A stretch of 64,000 bases of DNA from Baylisascaris procyonis (lineage: Eukaryota > Nematoda > Chromadorea > Rhabditida > Ascarididae), in assembly GCA_037389465.1 (NCBI GenBank), contig JAZARR010000074.1, forward strand, positions 6,324,001-6,388,000. The letters run 5' to 3'. Under the pieces are notes generated by a model. It saw only the letters and a list, made by a program, of their open reading frames with translations, was not told the origin of the DNA and ran no database searches. Made by a program: the position numbers and the translations under genes. Positions within the stretch are counted from its first letter, which is position 1. Each line of letters starts with the position of its first letter. Shown piece after piece: positions 36,076 through 49,379 of the stretch.

Positions 36076-37871
36076 ATAAGAAGAGTGTAGCTAAAGAGTA
36101 CCTTAAGACGTAATTGTTGACTTTGCCTCTCATCCTCTGGTATACTTTCAGAAGCAGCTCGAGCTCTAGCTGCTTCAATCATACAAATAGTGATAGTCGC
36201 TTGATCACAAACATCCGAATAGATTGAGCATAAGAACGCAAGATCATCCACCAAATTGACTCTATCTGGATGTTGACTCGGCCAATGCTGTAAAAATGCC
36301 TAGTTCGGCTCGAAATATCAGCACTACCAAAGATAAATAATTGTGAGCATTAGCGAGTTTATAGTACTTCAAAGAGCGAAGGAAATATGAAAAGCATTAT
36401 CATAAAAAGCACATAATTATTTACATTATTAAGGAAAATCGCTCGCCTCATAATTCACATTATCAATAAAATTCTAAACTTCTCCAGAACTTACCTGCGT
36501 ATATGATTTAATAGCAATCTTAAGCATCGAAGCTTAGCCTATGGATGATACCAAAATATAAGACAGATCATCAATAATCTATCATAGTAACAGAGACCAG
36601 TGTTTACCTTGCTAGCGCACTTCAATAGTTCGGTATATGCTAGTTGAACAAGTTTCCAAACATCTCTCCTTTGAATAGGATCCTCTTTACGAGGGTATTT
36701 GGCAACCAATCGATTCAATTGATAGAAAATATTCAAATATGCATCAATAAAGAGTAATAAAGCCTGCCTTGATGTCTCACTGAAATATAAGACGAATTGT
36801 TTAGTGAGATGTGAAACGTAGATGTGGAAATTCTCGTTTTTATGCGTTTTTCGCAACCTGCATCTTATCTTTGTGTAATGCATTTGTAATCGTTTGTCCG
36901 CTAATATTAGTTTACAAAGCGTTGAAGTAAGAACTAAAAAATTCCCTATAGATAATTATATCATAGACAGACAATCTATATCAATTTCTGAGTTGATTTA
37001 TTCATTTCGATAGGACTTACAAATATTTAAAAGTTATATCTCACAAGACTCGGTGTACAAAAAAAAATACAACAATATATTATGCATATTTGCCTCATAA
37101 TATTAAGCATTATGCATTAATATAACAGTATATTGTTATATTAATGCATCTATAACTTACAAAAGCTAAAATAATTTATCTCATCTTTTCAAATATATAC
37201 TACAATAATTCTATTTCATAACAAAAAATTCTAAGCAAAGAATAAACTGACGATGAAATAAGTGCTTTCAAATGTTTAGCACATTCAATGAAAGCATTTC
37301 GTTTATCCGATTCGCAAACTGTTTTCTTTGAAAGTATCTTCAATGCTTCTTCAATATGAAATGCCTCATAACCATAATTACCGAACGTAATTAATGCGGC
37401 AATTGAGTCGGCCGCTGTATTATGTTCCACTTCGAGAGTTGCACGTGACTGACGTAATGTCAGTGGCATAAGTGCGGTACCAAGTGCTAAAATAATAACA
37501 CACTCATTTGCATTTCAATATTAGTGAAATCAGAACCTCATCATCTATTTGGCGTATTTCAACCGCCTACTTGCGTTATACTAACCATTTCCAACTCTGC
37601 TTGTGCCCTACTAACCAACTCCAACTATGTTGCACTAATAGTTTTCAAATATATAGCACAATGGCTTTCCATTAGGATGGAGATCGGGATGTATGACGTC
37701 ACTCTATTACAAGCATACTTTGATCTGCTATTGTTTAAACACTTTTAATAAAGTTGTTTGTGCAACTTGATTACAGCCGAAGCTTCATTTCTACCTATTA
37801 AATACGAACCATCTGAGCATATTCGAATTATGAGCGAATGCGCTATTAAATCTTGCAATTTTTTGACAATT
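36076..37871 (-). CDS. all-helical protein part, probably the C-terminal region of the RING gene
   Basis: Four minus-strand exons join in consistent phase: 37871-37795, 37486-37252, 36779-36608 and 36287 down to a TAA at 36078-36076 (read-through; a donor at 36102/36101 giving only one more codon is also possible). They encode about 237 residues of amphipathic helices: KKLQDLIAHSLIIRICSDGS, then LTLRQSRATLEVEHNTAADS, TSRQALLLFIDAYLNIFYQL, RRDVWKLVQLAYTELLKC and a final VDDLAFLCSIYSDVCDQATI helix. The pattern suggests a repeat-like helical scaffold; no family is recognised. The first exon needs a preceding exon ending in phase 2, whereas the RING exon at 40761 ends in phase 0, so at least one linking exon between 37872 and 40760 is missing or this is a separate gene. 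Same strand and order favour one gene. Confidence 0.6.
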
Positions 37872-40760
37872 CTGCACTACAAAAAGCAGAAATTCTTTGC
37901 AGTTCTAAAACATTTAAATAATCGATTTCCCTATAAGAGAAAGAAATATTTCAAAAAAAGAGGAAAATTTGTCACGTCCTTCCCATGGCATTTTACTTTA
38001 TTAGGGCGCAAATTCACTGTCTCTCTTTCATTTTGGCTAAGTTATTTTTAGATTTGTCTTATTTCCAACAATTTCAATAATGAAACTATCACTTCAATTT
38101 CACTATTATTATTAATTGAACTAAAAAAATGTTTTCAAAGGGAAAATATATTGCACTCCTTTAAATCTAAGTATTTTCGACGAAAGAACGAATTTTTTTC
38201 ACTGCGCAACTTCAAACGAAATAAATCTTAAAAACTTTACGCAATTCAACAGTGGTTACAACCTTCAAGGTCGAAATATTTTACGTGGAATTTTTTTTTT
38301 GCACTTTTTTTGAAATTTCATAGGATCTAAAGGAATTTTTCTTCTCTTTTCTTTTCTTTTTTTCTCCAACGAGACAGATTCATCGATAAAGATTATTCTC
38401 TCATCAATCGTCGGCTTTCACCTATCATTAGCAATGGAATCAACAACGATACACCAACAGATAGTGTATGAGCTGCAACTGCGTTCGCTGCACCAAAAAT
38501 GATTTATTCGCGCAATTTCATCTGATAACGAATTTTCTAATTTCTGCACTCTCATGCATATGCATAATCCTTATTTTGGAGGGGTGAGGAGGCGAGGGGG
38601 GAGAAGGGAGGGGAACAATAACGAATAGTTGTAACAACTCGTGCCAATATCTTTTTCTCAACAGAGGCTTCTATTATTCGATAATGCATAAGAAATGAGA
38701 ACAGCATATGTCACTGCAGCATTATTTTTAGCCTTGTAAATAAGAAAACATTTTATAGAAAATATGTTAATAAAGGATTTTAGTCTTCTTTTCCCATCTT
38801 TACACCTTTCCCTTTATTGCCACTCCTCCTTGAGAAACCTATCATCTTTTGTCCATCACCAAGGTCACTCTTCCTTCATGTTTGGTCCACTTGTGGGATT
38901 CCCAATTCGCCAACCATCCTTGAGTTTTCGCTTTTTCTTACCATCTTCTCATTGCCATCCTCTTTCAGGTCCGGCTTTCCTTGTCTCCTTCCTCCTTCAT
39001 TTATTTCCTCTAGACACGAAAGACCGCGAACACGAGAGTCTTTTATTACTGTTGTTTAGCGGCTTACCTTTTGTTTTCAGTCTGCAACGGCGATTTTCCC
39101 TTTCGTTCACCGACTCTTTACACTTCTGCAATTATATCCCTATTATAATGTAATTGAGCACAACATTTATAAAGCAACATGAAATATTAATTGAAATTAG
39201 GGAAATAGCCATAGACGAGCATAAATTTGTCAGATGTAGATTGAATGGAATCAGAGAAAAAAGAAACTAAAAATTTCGGACGCTAATTAAAGATATTTTC
39301 ATACAAAACAACGATCTTGAATAGCTATTTTTTTGCGTTAATTTCTATCGCTATATGCAACGATATTTAGCACATATACGAGGTAAAATCTAACACAAAT
39401 GAAAAATATAGCACACTTTTGTTTCTTGCTTTTTTCATTTTAACGTAAAACAGTTCTCTCTATCGTTCAATTTCTTCATTATATATTAATCAATGCTTTA
39501 TTTAACAATATATCTTCGTTATTTACTAGGGAATGTTATAATTTTACAAATCTGATATGGAATTCTAAAATCACTGTTCATGAGGTATAATTTAAATAAA
39601 AAATAACACTTTAAATTTGAGATATTCGTAATAAAAACAAATTATCATCACTGATAATTTAAAAAAAAATTTATTGGAAAGATATCTTTTGAAAGCAATA
39701 GCCATTATATGAGAAGGGTAGTAAGTTATTCGTAATAATAATACAATAGGGAACCTAATAAAATAGTGAGAATTTATGCCATTCCTTGAAGTCACTTAAA
39801 ATTGACGATTATTCGCTATTCTTCTCTCAATATTAAGGGTTATTCCCGATTCTTCATAAAGCGGTTAGCGATAAGCTAAGAAAAAAATAAATTCCACTCG
39901 AGAGTATTTAAGAAAGAGTTTATGAAAGAAAAAAGAGCGTATAAAGATAAAAAAAAAGTGGATGAGTTCATTCACGGTCGATTACTAAATGAATAGTGGT
40001 ATCTTTTCGCGTACAACAATGGTGATACGATCAAGGTGTCAATTAAACGGAGTATACGCTCTCAAAAGTTTTCTCTATTTCTATTTTTCTCTCCTTTATC
40101 CCTTTCTCTCTTTCCTATAAATGTTTTGTTTACTTCTCTCCTTCTCTTTTGTCTCATTTCAACGGAAGCGGTCATTAAACTATGATAGCCAAATTCGCCG
40201 CTACGTATTCATCAAAAACATTCAACATTTGGAATGTTTCTGGTGAAAAATGTGTGAGAAACGTTACTCTTCTTTCATTGAAGAAAGGGGGAGGGAGAGA
40301 TAGTGGGGGAGAAAATAAGGAAGGGAATGGGAAAATGTACAAGTTTTTCCACAGAAGCTAACAATTCTCATTTCAAAGATTCAACCTTTTTTCATGTAAA
40401 ATGCCCACTTTTTTTAGCATTTCCCACTGGGTAGCGGTGCTTTCATCAACAACGTCATTAGTGAAAAATAATATCCACATTAGTAACCTTCACCTATCTC
40501 ATTGCAAATCAACAAAGGCTCATTGTTGAAATGATGTTCTAAACTTAAGAAAAAAAAACCGGAAATTATAGTTTTATATCGCAGGAAAAATCAACTATTA
40601 AACATTGTACAAAAATTTCCGATGAAAATTGTGTAAATTTTTTATTAACTATTTTTTCTTCAATTCATTTGTTATAATAATTTCTTGGCACCAGTGAGAT
40701 AACAATAGAGTAAAACAATAAATACAAAAAAAAAAAATCGCATATTAGTGAATTGCAAAC
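37872..40760. other. long intron or gap holding an unfound linking exon; purine island
   Basis: Nothing firm. Two splice-bounded minus-strand frames are candidates: one near 39141-39085 (KCKESVNERENRRCRL, donor GTAAGC) and one near 38497-38413 (hydrophobic, ANAVAAHTLSVGVSLL). Neither alone satisfies the phases on both sides. A plus-strand 129-codon frame at 38764-39153 is C/T-rich low complexity. G-rich purine tracts occur at 38577-38613 and 40285-40332. Confidence 0.4.
38577..38613 (+). other. G-rich purine tract
   Basis: GGGG, GGGGGG, GGG and GGGG runs separated by A-rich spacers, on the strand opposite to the RING/helical gene. It resembles the purine islands at 30660-30765, 40285-40332 and 54734-54760. 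Confidence 0.55.
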
Positions 40761-42981
40761 CTGAATGAAATTGAGCATTTTATAAAGTTTTGCACTATTA
40801 CGGAAGTGATATTGCCTCATTTTTGTGATCACTGTTGGTGGGAGAGGTGTTGTATCACTATTCTCTAGAATAGAGAATGCAAATTTCAATTCCCTTTCAC
40901 AATCATCGAGAAGGCTCTGAAAATTTCACAAGAATAAATAAAGATATGCTTATGAATGAAAAAAAAAAAAGAGTTATTAGCGAAATCATTTTCATATTGG
41001 CGAAATTGAACACAAAATCAACATACTGCACATATGCATTTATTTTCTAAAATATTCTCAATAAGCATATGAGTTGAATTGATGGCAGTAAAAACATTTT
41101 ATTCTATCAAAATTTCAACTCAATGCTAATTTTTCTTAGCAAGAGAAGAATGTTTGACTATAATGAGATCTGTTTTCTTCTCTCTTAGCGATTGAGGCAA
41201 TCGAACATTTCATTTTGGCAAGTTATCTGATTTACCTTTATTATGCCTTAACAAAAGGTATAATTACATCATTAGAAGATTATATAGGGCAATAGCCCGT
41301 TTGCCGGATCTCTCGTTAAAGATCTATGAAGTACCCAAAATTAGTTATCCAAAGTTCGCATTTACCCAAATACTTGCCCAAAATATTATGAATTGATATC
41401 CGTTCGTAGAAAATAAGCATTTGCGAATCAAATCTATTAGCTTAAATGTTTCATATTACATGTTTAAAAGAATAACCTGTTTGGCAACGCTGAGTGCACC
41501 GCAATCGAGGTGAATGACCGATTCGTTTTTTAGTTCGTTGAGAGTTTCCTCTATCTGTTTACTGATGCTCTAGAAAAAGAATTTAGTTAGATGTCACATG
41601 AATTCATGGGCCGTATTTTGAAATGTAAAGAGCTAGAATTTTATACTCTTGATATCATCAATTAGCGGGTGTATTTTAATTTCCAATCAATACTTTCAAT
41701 TGAGCAAGAAACTTTCACTTGAATAAAGGAAGAAACGCCTCAATTTATAGCATTCTTATAATCAATCAGTGCTCATATACGTTGCCGTATTTTTTTTTCT
41801 CATCATCCATCAATAATTCGAATTGAAAGCATATAGTGTACATGTACGAGAAGAAATTTCAAAGATGCTAAAATAAGCTCCAAATTTAGATAATTTAACG
41901 GATCGAATTCTTAGCGAAAACTCTGCATGGGTGATTAATTTAATTGAAATATAAATACAATAATGCATATATTTCATTATTTATTGAGAATTTATGAAAC
42001 ACCTTGTTGTGATAGGTGAAATAGAAAAAAACAATTATTGCGCCGCTGCGCTGACGTGCTTCTCGATTTTTTCACATATTAAACAGTTTGAGTGAACAAA
42101 ATAATGCACGTACAAAACCATCGAATTAATTGCTCTCATCACCTGTATTTTGTTGCTAAACTCTCTGAGATCGTTGATGAGTTTATGATGACCATATTCA
42201 AGTTCATCAAGCGTGGTCAATCGATGACCATTATGCCGATTGACGCAACACTCCAAACATGAAAGACGCTATAAAACGATCATTTCCGTACTTCTATTTG
42301 CAAATATTAATAAAACAATGATATTCTTATTACATAGAAATGTTTATGGATCCATTCTACTCTCTGATATTCCACACTAAGACCTCTATTATTTATTACC
42401 CACTTATCGTGAGCCTCTTTCATCATTCATTTTCGCACATCGTTGTGCCGTTCATTGCCACCCTTCTTCAAACAGGAATTAATTAATGCACCTTTTAAAG
42501 AATTCCAATTATTGCAATTTCGTTCAATTTGTTCAAAAACATTGCGGATATTTTTAAATACTATTAAAGTACTGTTGATTTCATCAATATTTTTATTTTT
42601 ATGAAATTATTATTATTGACATATTTAGAATGGATAGAAATGAGCAACACTTCACGATGATATCTTTACGTCAATCGCTATTCTATCAAAAGCGTAGAAC
42701 GGAAATATAAAATGAGAGAGTATACTTACTAGACAATCATCCTTATTGGAACATCGAAGACAATAGCGTGCTGTTTTACGTCGATGCTTTTCGTTGAACC
42801 TTCTGGAGCAATCAGCACAACGTAATCCTTTACTTCTTGATGACCTTCTCGAACGCCGTGAAACATGTGATCTAAGACTTGAATCGGGGACGTTGCGCTG
42901 TCCAACCGTTGCATCCGGCAAATGTATTACGGTGACGTTCGCTCCTCGCTGCACATTTTCGAGCATCTCTTAAGCATTTCA

Positions 42982-43055
<74 letters not shown>

Positions 43056-44027
43056 GATCATATGCGTAAAAACGTGGAATATATCCAAGAAAATGCAGCA
43101 GAAATGCCCACCTGAGGACTACATAATACTAAATTTGCAAACTCGTTTACATATTAAGGTAAGTTTTATGCCGGATTTCCAAATTCCCAATGTGATGCGA
43201 GAAGATGCCATAGTTTTTAACTGTGCTTTGCCCTCAGGCTATTCTGCGCTTTTTAAAAACTTTACTTTGTAAAAGCAACGCAGCAACAGTACTTACTGCA
43301 GAGATCGTAATTCGTTGGCGCATTGAATGCTGTCGATGCATTGAATTCTGTTCGACATGTTGGACAATTGATTGAATCGAGTAAATAATACTAAAATAGT
43401 ACAGGATATATGATATTTTTTCCGGATGTTAATCAGGATTTTTCGACTGTATTATTCATTCGTTGTAATATATTATTTTTTCCTTTATATTATAATAAAA
43501 TCCTAAAGCGCTAATAAAAATACGTAAGTAAAACTTTGTAAAATTCGTGTGCTTAATGCAATTGTCATATATTTTAACCTTATTGAATTTGAAGAAACGT
43601 CTCATAGATTAACCAATGAGAAAGCTTTCAAGAAATTAGCAACATTCTTCCTTCAATTTTTTTTTCATTGTTTTAATCCTGAGGCGTTGCTCAAAATGGC
43701 ACTGCTCTTTTCATTCTGCATTTAATGCCAATTTACCTGTTGATGACAGCATAGAGAGAAGAGGCATTGTTCGCAGAAATTATGTCCACAAGGCAGAAGC
43801 TTTGGTGGTCTTTCGGCTGGATGGAAAGGTTCGAGACATACTTCACATGGAATCACCTCGTCACCATCAGCCAAAAACGAAACCAACTTCTGCGAGAGAT
43901 TCTTAACGTCATTCCTTGTTGTGGGCATTCCACCCACATCGATCGATTCTCTTATTTCTCCAAAGATATTTGAGATCGTTTGAAATTCCAACTTCTGAGT
44001 AAACATCATGAAAACATGAACGCTCAT
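40761..44027 (-). CDS. RING-finger / B-box-like protein (putative E3 ubiquitin ligase), N-terminal exons
   Basis: Exons 44027-43737, 43390-43297, 42968-42730, 42268-42143, 41569-41477 and 40916-40761 join in consistent phase to 333 codons; the end is not reached. A C3HC4 RING is complete: C61-x2-C64, C80-x-H82-x2-C85-x2-C88, and C106-x2-C109 (residues CEVC, PCGHNFCEQC, NCPTC). RING domains recruit ubiquitin-charged E2 enzymes, so E3 ligase activity is inferred. A basic SR-rich stretch (163-175) leads to a B-box-like zinc cluster: C179/C182, C198/C201, C207, C212/C215, H220/H223. A predicted coiled-coil or helix follows (EYGHHKLINDLREFSNKI; KQIEETLNELKNE), as in TRIM/RBCC proteins. The start ATG directly follows a GATATACAG acceptor. 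Helical exons at 36076-37871 probably supply the C-terminus. The specific orthologue is unknown. Confidence 0.8.
42985..43053. repeat. (TA)n microsatellite next to a splice acceptor
   Basis: About 69 bases of alternating AT with one G interruption near 43019. It lies in the intron between exons 2 and 3 of the RING gene and ends only about 15 bases upstream (in transcript direction) of the AG at 42970-42969, where a polypyrimidine tract would normally be. Confidence 0.95.
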
Positions 44028-45240
44028 CTGTATATCACATATATCATTATTCCAGAATATCAGTTGGTATATAATGAAGATAATAATGATATCAACAGCA
44101 CTTGTACTGCTAATATAAATACTGCTGCCGTTGTAACTTTCGTTACTATCACATGAAAACCACTAGATGCATCTAAGCAAAGTAAAAAAAAGGGTAAATT
44201 CGCATTGATATAGATTGCAAATGAAAATAAAAGTCGAAAAAATTTTTTGGGGAATTTCATATACCAATTATATACCAATTATCGAATATCTGAATTCATG
44301 CCAACTACTCTGTGAAAAAAAAAAAAAAAAAACTTGCGCTACAAAACTAAGCTATTTCAAAGTTTATAAAAGTCAGCTGCATAAAAATAAAACTGCAAAA
44401 AATTACATGTTCGGCTTCATGCTAAATATACAGTGAATTTTAATGTGCCATCGATTGATTAAAAATTGACCATCGTGTGATCACATTGGAGAGAACATTT
44501 TCTTTTCGAGAATCCGATATAAAAAACAACATCTGGTTAATTATTTGTCTATTCACCAAATTCCTTGCGTAGTTTGTTGCTTAATGATTGCGATCCAATC
44601 TGAATTGTTACTTTTTTTGGAGCAATAAAGCCAATAAAGCAATTTTTTAACGAATCAATTTAAGGATGCGCAGTGCGGCGCAATTCGGATCGCCAATTTC
44701 ATAATTTCACCTCTCTTAAATGAGCAACAATAAAAAAACGCTGCAATTTCAGCCGAAATATCTCAGCAGTATAAAATATTCAAATAATGCGCATTGGTTG
44801 CTGTTCCATTTCTGTAGTTTATTTCAATAAAAAAAAAAAAATGCATTTACTTCACAATTCTTACGGCTAGTTTTAAGAAATTTCAGGACCTTTTTTTCAG
44901 GATGAAGCCTTTCCAGAATGTTGCTTTGGAAAATTATGCTTGAAAAAGTCAATTATTAACAAAATGAGCGACTTGCTTAGGATCTCAAATTTTTGACTGG
45001 TAATATTGCTACATTCAAGAACTCTTCAATGGAAGTGTTAATGAGATGAGACTTGATATCAAAGAAAAATTAAATTTATAAAATTTTTTTTCAGTCAACT
45101 TTCTATATTAGTCAACAACAGATAATACGACAAACTTTCTGTGATCAATATACTAAATCATTGAAAAATTATAAACTCAAAAATTATTTTGCTCAAAAGA
45201 ATAGAGTCTAATTATACAAGTTCTTGCTAGCGTTTTAGTA
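44028..45240. other. 5' region of the RING gene; nothing else seen
   Basis: Upstream of the RING-gene start codon on the minus strand. AT-rich, with an A-run near 44315-44333 and another near 44830. A plus-strand frame at 44215-44436 is A-rich and unconvincing. Confidence 0.5.
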
Positions 45241-46453
45241 GTGATGTGTAAAAACTTTTTCTTAGATTCTTTGAACAGTAGTGACTGAATTGAGATTCAG
45301 GCCATCGGCTGCCCACAGAGATGCTACGAACGAGTTTTTGCAGGTGCAAGTGACTCAATGGGGGGTGCGAAAGTGTGCAAAAGGATATCATGTTGAGGTT
45401 GTGAGTATGTTAAGAACCCCTTAGGGTGACAGCCTTGAACCTTTCGGCAATCCTATATGATCAGAAAAAACACTCAATGTCCATCAAAGCAAACGAATTA
45501 TGCCGACAACAATTTTGATTGCTTTATAGCACTCTTATTTTTCTCTATGAAACTTATAAAAATACTAATAAGGCTAAATAAAGTCCAAGAAAAAACAGTT
45601 ATTTTAATCGAAATTTATGAATGATTGCCGAAATTAAACGAGTTTTGCAACGATTAAAAAGGAGCAAATATTATTCTATTATTTTTTAGACTGATCATCT
45701 ATAATAATTCGATATAACGGTCAATATTTGCTTTCTAGAAAAGTTGATAAACGATCCCCATTCCCTATAAGAATACACTGCTGATGATTGTGTTCATCAG
45801 AAAACGTTTACTTCTTTTCATCGATGTATTAAATAGCGAATAATTAACGTTAGGGCTCAATAAGCAGAAGGCGATCGCTCAATAATCATAAAATTAAAGA
45901 GAAAATTGACGAAAATAGTGTTTAAAAAAAAAATTAAAAACAAGGTTTCGTCATCAGCTTATATTATTCACAAATTAGTGAAACATTCACATAAAGAAGA
46001 AATGTACGCATATTGCAAATGAAGATTTCATAGCAATAGGAGATGTTATATGATAGCATGATTGAGAATATGCATTTAAAATATAGCACAATTTCTTAAA
46101 TTGCTAACTACATAATGAATCCGATTGCACTACTCTCTAAATTTAGAAAATTAAAAAAAAATTAATTTAAAAAGTGTGAAAGAATTTGGGAAATTTGGTG
46201 TTTTTATGAGACTTTTGAAGAAAAACCTCAAAAAATGATTTATCGATTTACATTATATCATATCGACCAATCATATTGACTGACTATTTAATTTTCAAAG
46301 TATTCCAATCCTTTTGTTTGTAGAACAGGAGGAGACAACAAGATTCCACAAGTGGGTGAGCAGCTAGCTAGCTAGTTAGCTACTAAATGGACGAGGGAAA
46401 CAGGAAGAAATATACAAGGTAGGATAGGGACACGAAACGTTATTTGTGGTTAG
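45241..46453. other. intergenic, with one GC-richer block
   Basis: Around 45285-45420 the sequence is richer in G and C than its surroundings and stays open on the plus strand for over 40 codons (containing AAHRDATNEFLQVQVTQWGV). No start codon or clear partner exon can be fixed. The rest is AT-rich with nothing supported. Confidence 0.3.
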
Positions 46454-46559
46454 CGAGTTGACGGACGCCCTCGAACGGCGGCTGCACAAGGCGCAGAAGG
46501 GCGTGGCTCAATCACTACAAAAACGCTCGTTTAGTTTTACGAATGAGAACCGAATGTGA
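46454..46559 (+). CDS. candidate last exon, charged coiled-coil-like C-terminus
   Basis: After a TTATTTGTGGTTAG acceptor, 34 codons remain open to a TGA at 46557-46559: ELTDALERRLHKAQKGVAQS followed by a short Ser/Phe tail. Base composition here is clearly higher in G and C than the flanks, as in the confirmed exons of this window. Upstream exons could not be linked; the block at 45285-45420 on the same strand is one possibility. The heptad-like pattern suggests a coiled coil. Function unknown. Confidence 0.35.
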
Positions 46560-49379
46560 GGTATGTGAATGAATCTCCATTGATTATAAAATATTCAAAT
46601 AAAAACTGTTGAAACGTTTATAATGTGGAATTTTGAAATTAATTAGGCCCATAATACTTTATCGGAAAATATTATAGCATTAGGACCTCAAAAATTTCGT
46701 TGATAAGAAAGAGAATAACATAGTAGATGCTACAAACTTTTTTTCTTGCTGACGTCAACTATAGCAAACTTTGTATTATCAAAATATATTTCATATACAA
46801 ATAGTGTAGAGAAATTTTGCATATTAGGGAAATTCGAAATCCGATGAACAATCGTTATCGCATAGTCCAGCTGCAGATGAACGGAGAGGCCATTTGATTG
46901 AAGAGGCTGTCAAGGAAGAAATTTCCTTCAATTTTCCACTACCAACTATTCATAATGATGAAACAAACGAGAAAAAGAACATGAAACTCCACTGTTAAAT
47001 CGCTTTGATCACAACCTCTATTCATGAGGCATTTCGCATCGTCCCAATATCAAATATTTCCAATCCTACTCTACGAATACAAATGCGTATATAAAATATA
47101 TAAAGCAGAACACAAAAAAAAGAAGAAGTAATCATTCAATTCCCTCATGTTTAAATCGTTTTACTTCTTAAAGCCAATTGCTTACTCGCTAAGGTTTTAC
47201 TTGAATTGCTTCGGTAAATTCACTCGAAATTGCGATTCGATAAAAGCCAAAATTTTATTGCGATAGATTTAAGAAGACATTTGAAAATGCGCAAAACTTG
47301 CCGGCAGTTTATTAATCGAGTCGGCGGTATCCGGTTTGTTATTATCCAATCATATTGTCTGAATAGCTACGATTATCACAGCAAATGCCGAAAGAGTTCG
47401 AAATAAACTGGCGTAATTTTACAACCGGAAAGAGCCCACTCACATTATCATCAAAAAAACTAGCCGCCCTATTGCATTTGGTAGGGTGGTAATCACCGCA
47501 TCCAATTCTTATTAAGCGGGCAATTTAATTGCTGAAATTTCACTAGTTATATGCGCACTAGAAATCGATTTTTCATCAACATTTTTTTTCCTTTCGTTAA
47601 ATCTCACCAATAATCCTAGACTTGACCTAAATCACTATCGAGCAAATTAGCGCAATATAATTTAACATATTTTTATTGATTTCTCAGCATTAATTTCCAA
47701 TATATCTTTGAAAAAAGTTTATTTACGCATTATGCAAAGAAACTTGAATAGAACATAAAATATTTGTTGCAAGAATGCCGACTCTTTTGTTGCGCAAAGT
47801 GAACACAATATGAGCAACTCGAAAGGATCTTTCTCAGCGCGTTCGCATATATGCTAATTAGAGTGGTTAACGAGTGCAGGGAATAATCCGTATTTAGGAC
47901 GTGAGTCAGGGTTGACCGGCATGCGAAACTGGCTTAACCATCCACTTTAGCGTTGCTTTAAGTGCTTCCTTAATCCTTTAATTGTGATTCCATTGAAGTC
48001 GATAGTATCCTTTTCAACGATTTCAAATTGAATCTCCTTCGAACGCTATTTTCACTTTATGCATAATTTCCAATAGCAAAAAATTTCATATATATACTTT
48101 AAATGGTTTATATTAAAATAGCATATTGATGATATTTGATGATAGAATATATACGATAGACTGTTCGAAATTGAGTCTTATAATGAAACTTTCCAAATCT
48201 TTTCGAATTTCTTGAAACAATAGTATGAAGAATGCAGCAAGAATTCTATAAAAAACAATTGAAAAATTTATCAGTGAAAAAGAAATTGTTCATGAAGTGT
48301 TGAAGGATTTGCATTTTTTTTTTGTAATTCGGTAAATCCTGGACATCTGAATGAATGATGAAAAACAATTCACTGGAGTCTTTGAGAATAATTGTATCGT
48401 TTAATCCAATTGCTGATTGAAGATATTAGCGTTGTAAACGGAATGAAGAAATTTATAACATCGATGAGTACGATAATATTCGAAACTATTGCCTAGCAAA
48501 TTTAGATTCGATCTTTGCGATCGTTTCATAAGCAATAATCGTTATATTGTAGACGTTTACGAGGTAATACATTCATAATTTTGGTAATAAATTTTTGTTT
48601 GGTTTCTTACTTAAGAATCCCTTAGCAATCTATAAAATAGTTGGTTCCAAATAAGAATTAGATATTCAGCCGTTCATTCTTGCATATTAAATTCTGCACA
48701 ATTTTGCATAATACAATAGGACTTATTGACTTAGGTCATATTATAATGGGATATTTTAGCAAGTTTAGTATTTAGTTATTTTAGAGCTATAAAAATAGAT
48801 TGAATAATATTAATTAAAGAAATATAGATGAGATAATTTCCATGTACTTTTTTATCTTTCGCTAAAATTAGAGTATTTCAAAAAGTTTTACGCATATTCT
48901 ACAACTTCAACATCAGACCGAAATTTGCCATCAGAAGCCAATAGATGCGTTATATAAGGAGCTTGTAGTCGAATCGGATGGGAGAGGTTATTTTGAGATT
49001 ACATGGTGTCACACTGACAATACGTGAGATATTCACAAGATGAAAGAGTAATGAAAAATATTTTATATGCATAAGTACAAAATACATTTTTTCAATTCGT
49101 CTTATGCAGTAAAAAGGCTTCGGATATGCAAATGCACCTAAAGCAAAAAAACGTGAGTCAAAAAATTTCTACATTTGCGCAAGTATTATTCACTTCTTTA
49201 GCGAGCATTATGACATATGACCTCAATTATATGGCATATATAATATTTTACAGGCGAAAATAAAAGCAATGCGATGATTGCTACTGTAAGAACCAATCAA
49301 CGGGGAAGAAATAGATGTACAAGCAATCAGATGTAGTGCTAGGATTTGTGTGCGTGTGTATGTGTATCTAAGGGCTTAC
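46560..49379. other. intergenic, nothing supported
   Basis: Read on both strands. AT-rich with frequent stops; short C/G-richer patches near 47290-47480 and 47880-47950 do not sustain frames long enough to call. Confidence 0.45.

Noticed and set aside
38764..39153. 129-codon plus-strand open frame, Leu/Ser/Phe/Pro-rich
   Set aside because: It is a by-product of C/T-rich low-complexity sequence and overlaps another open frame at 38817-39059.
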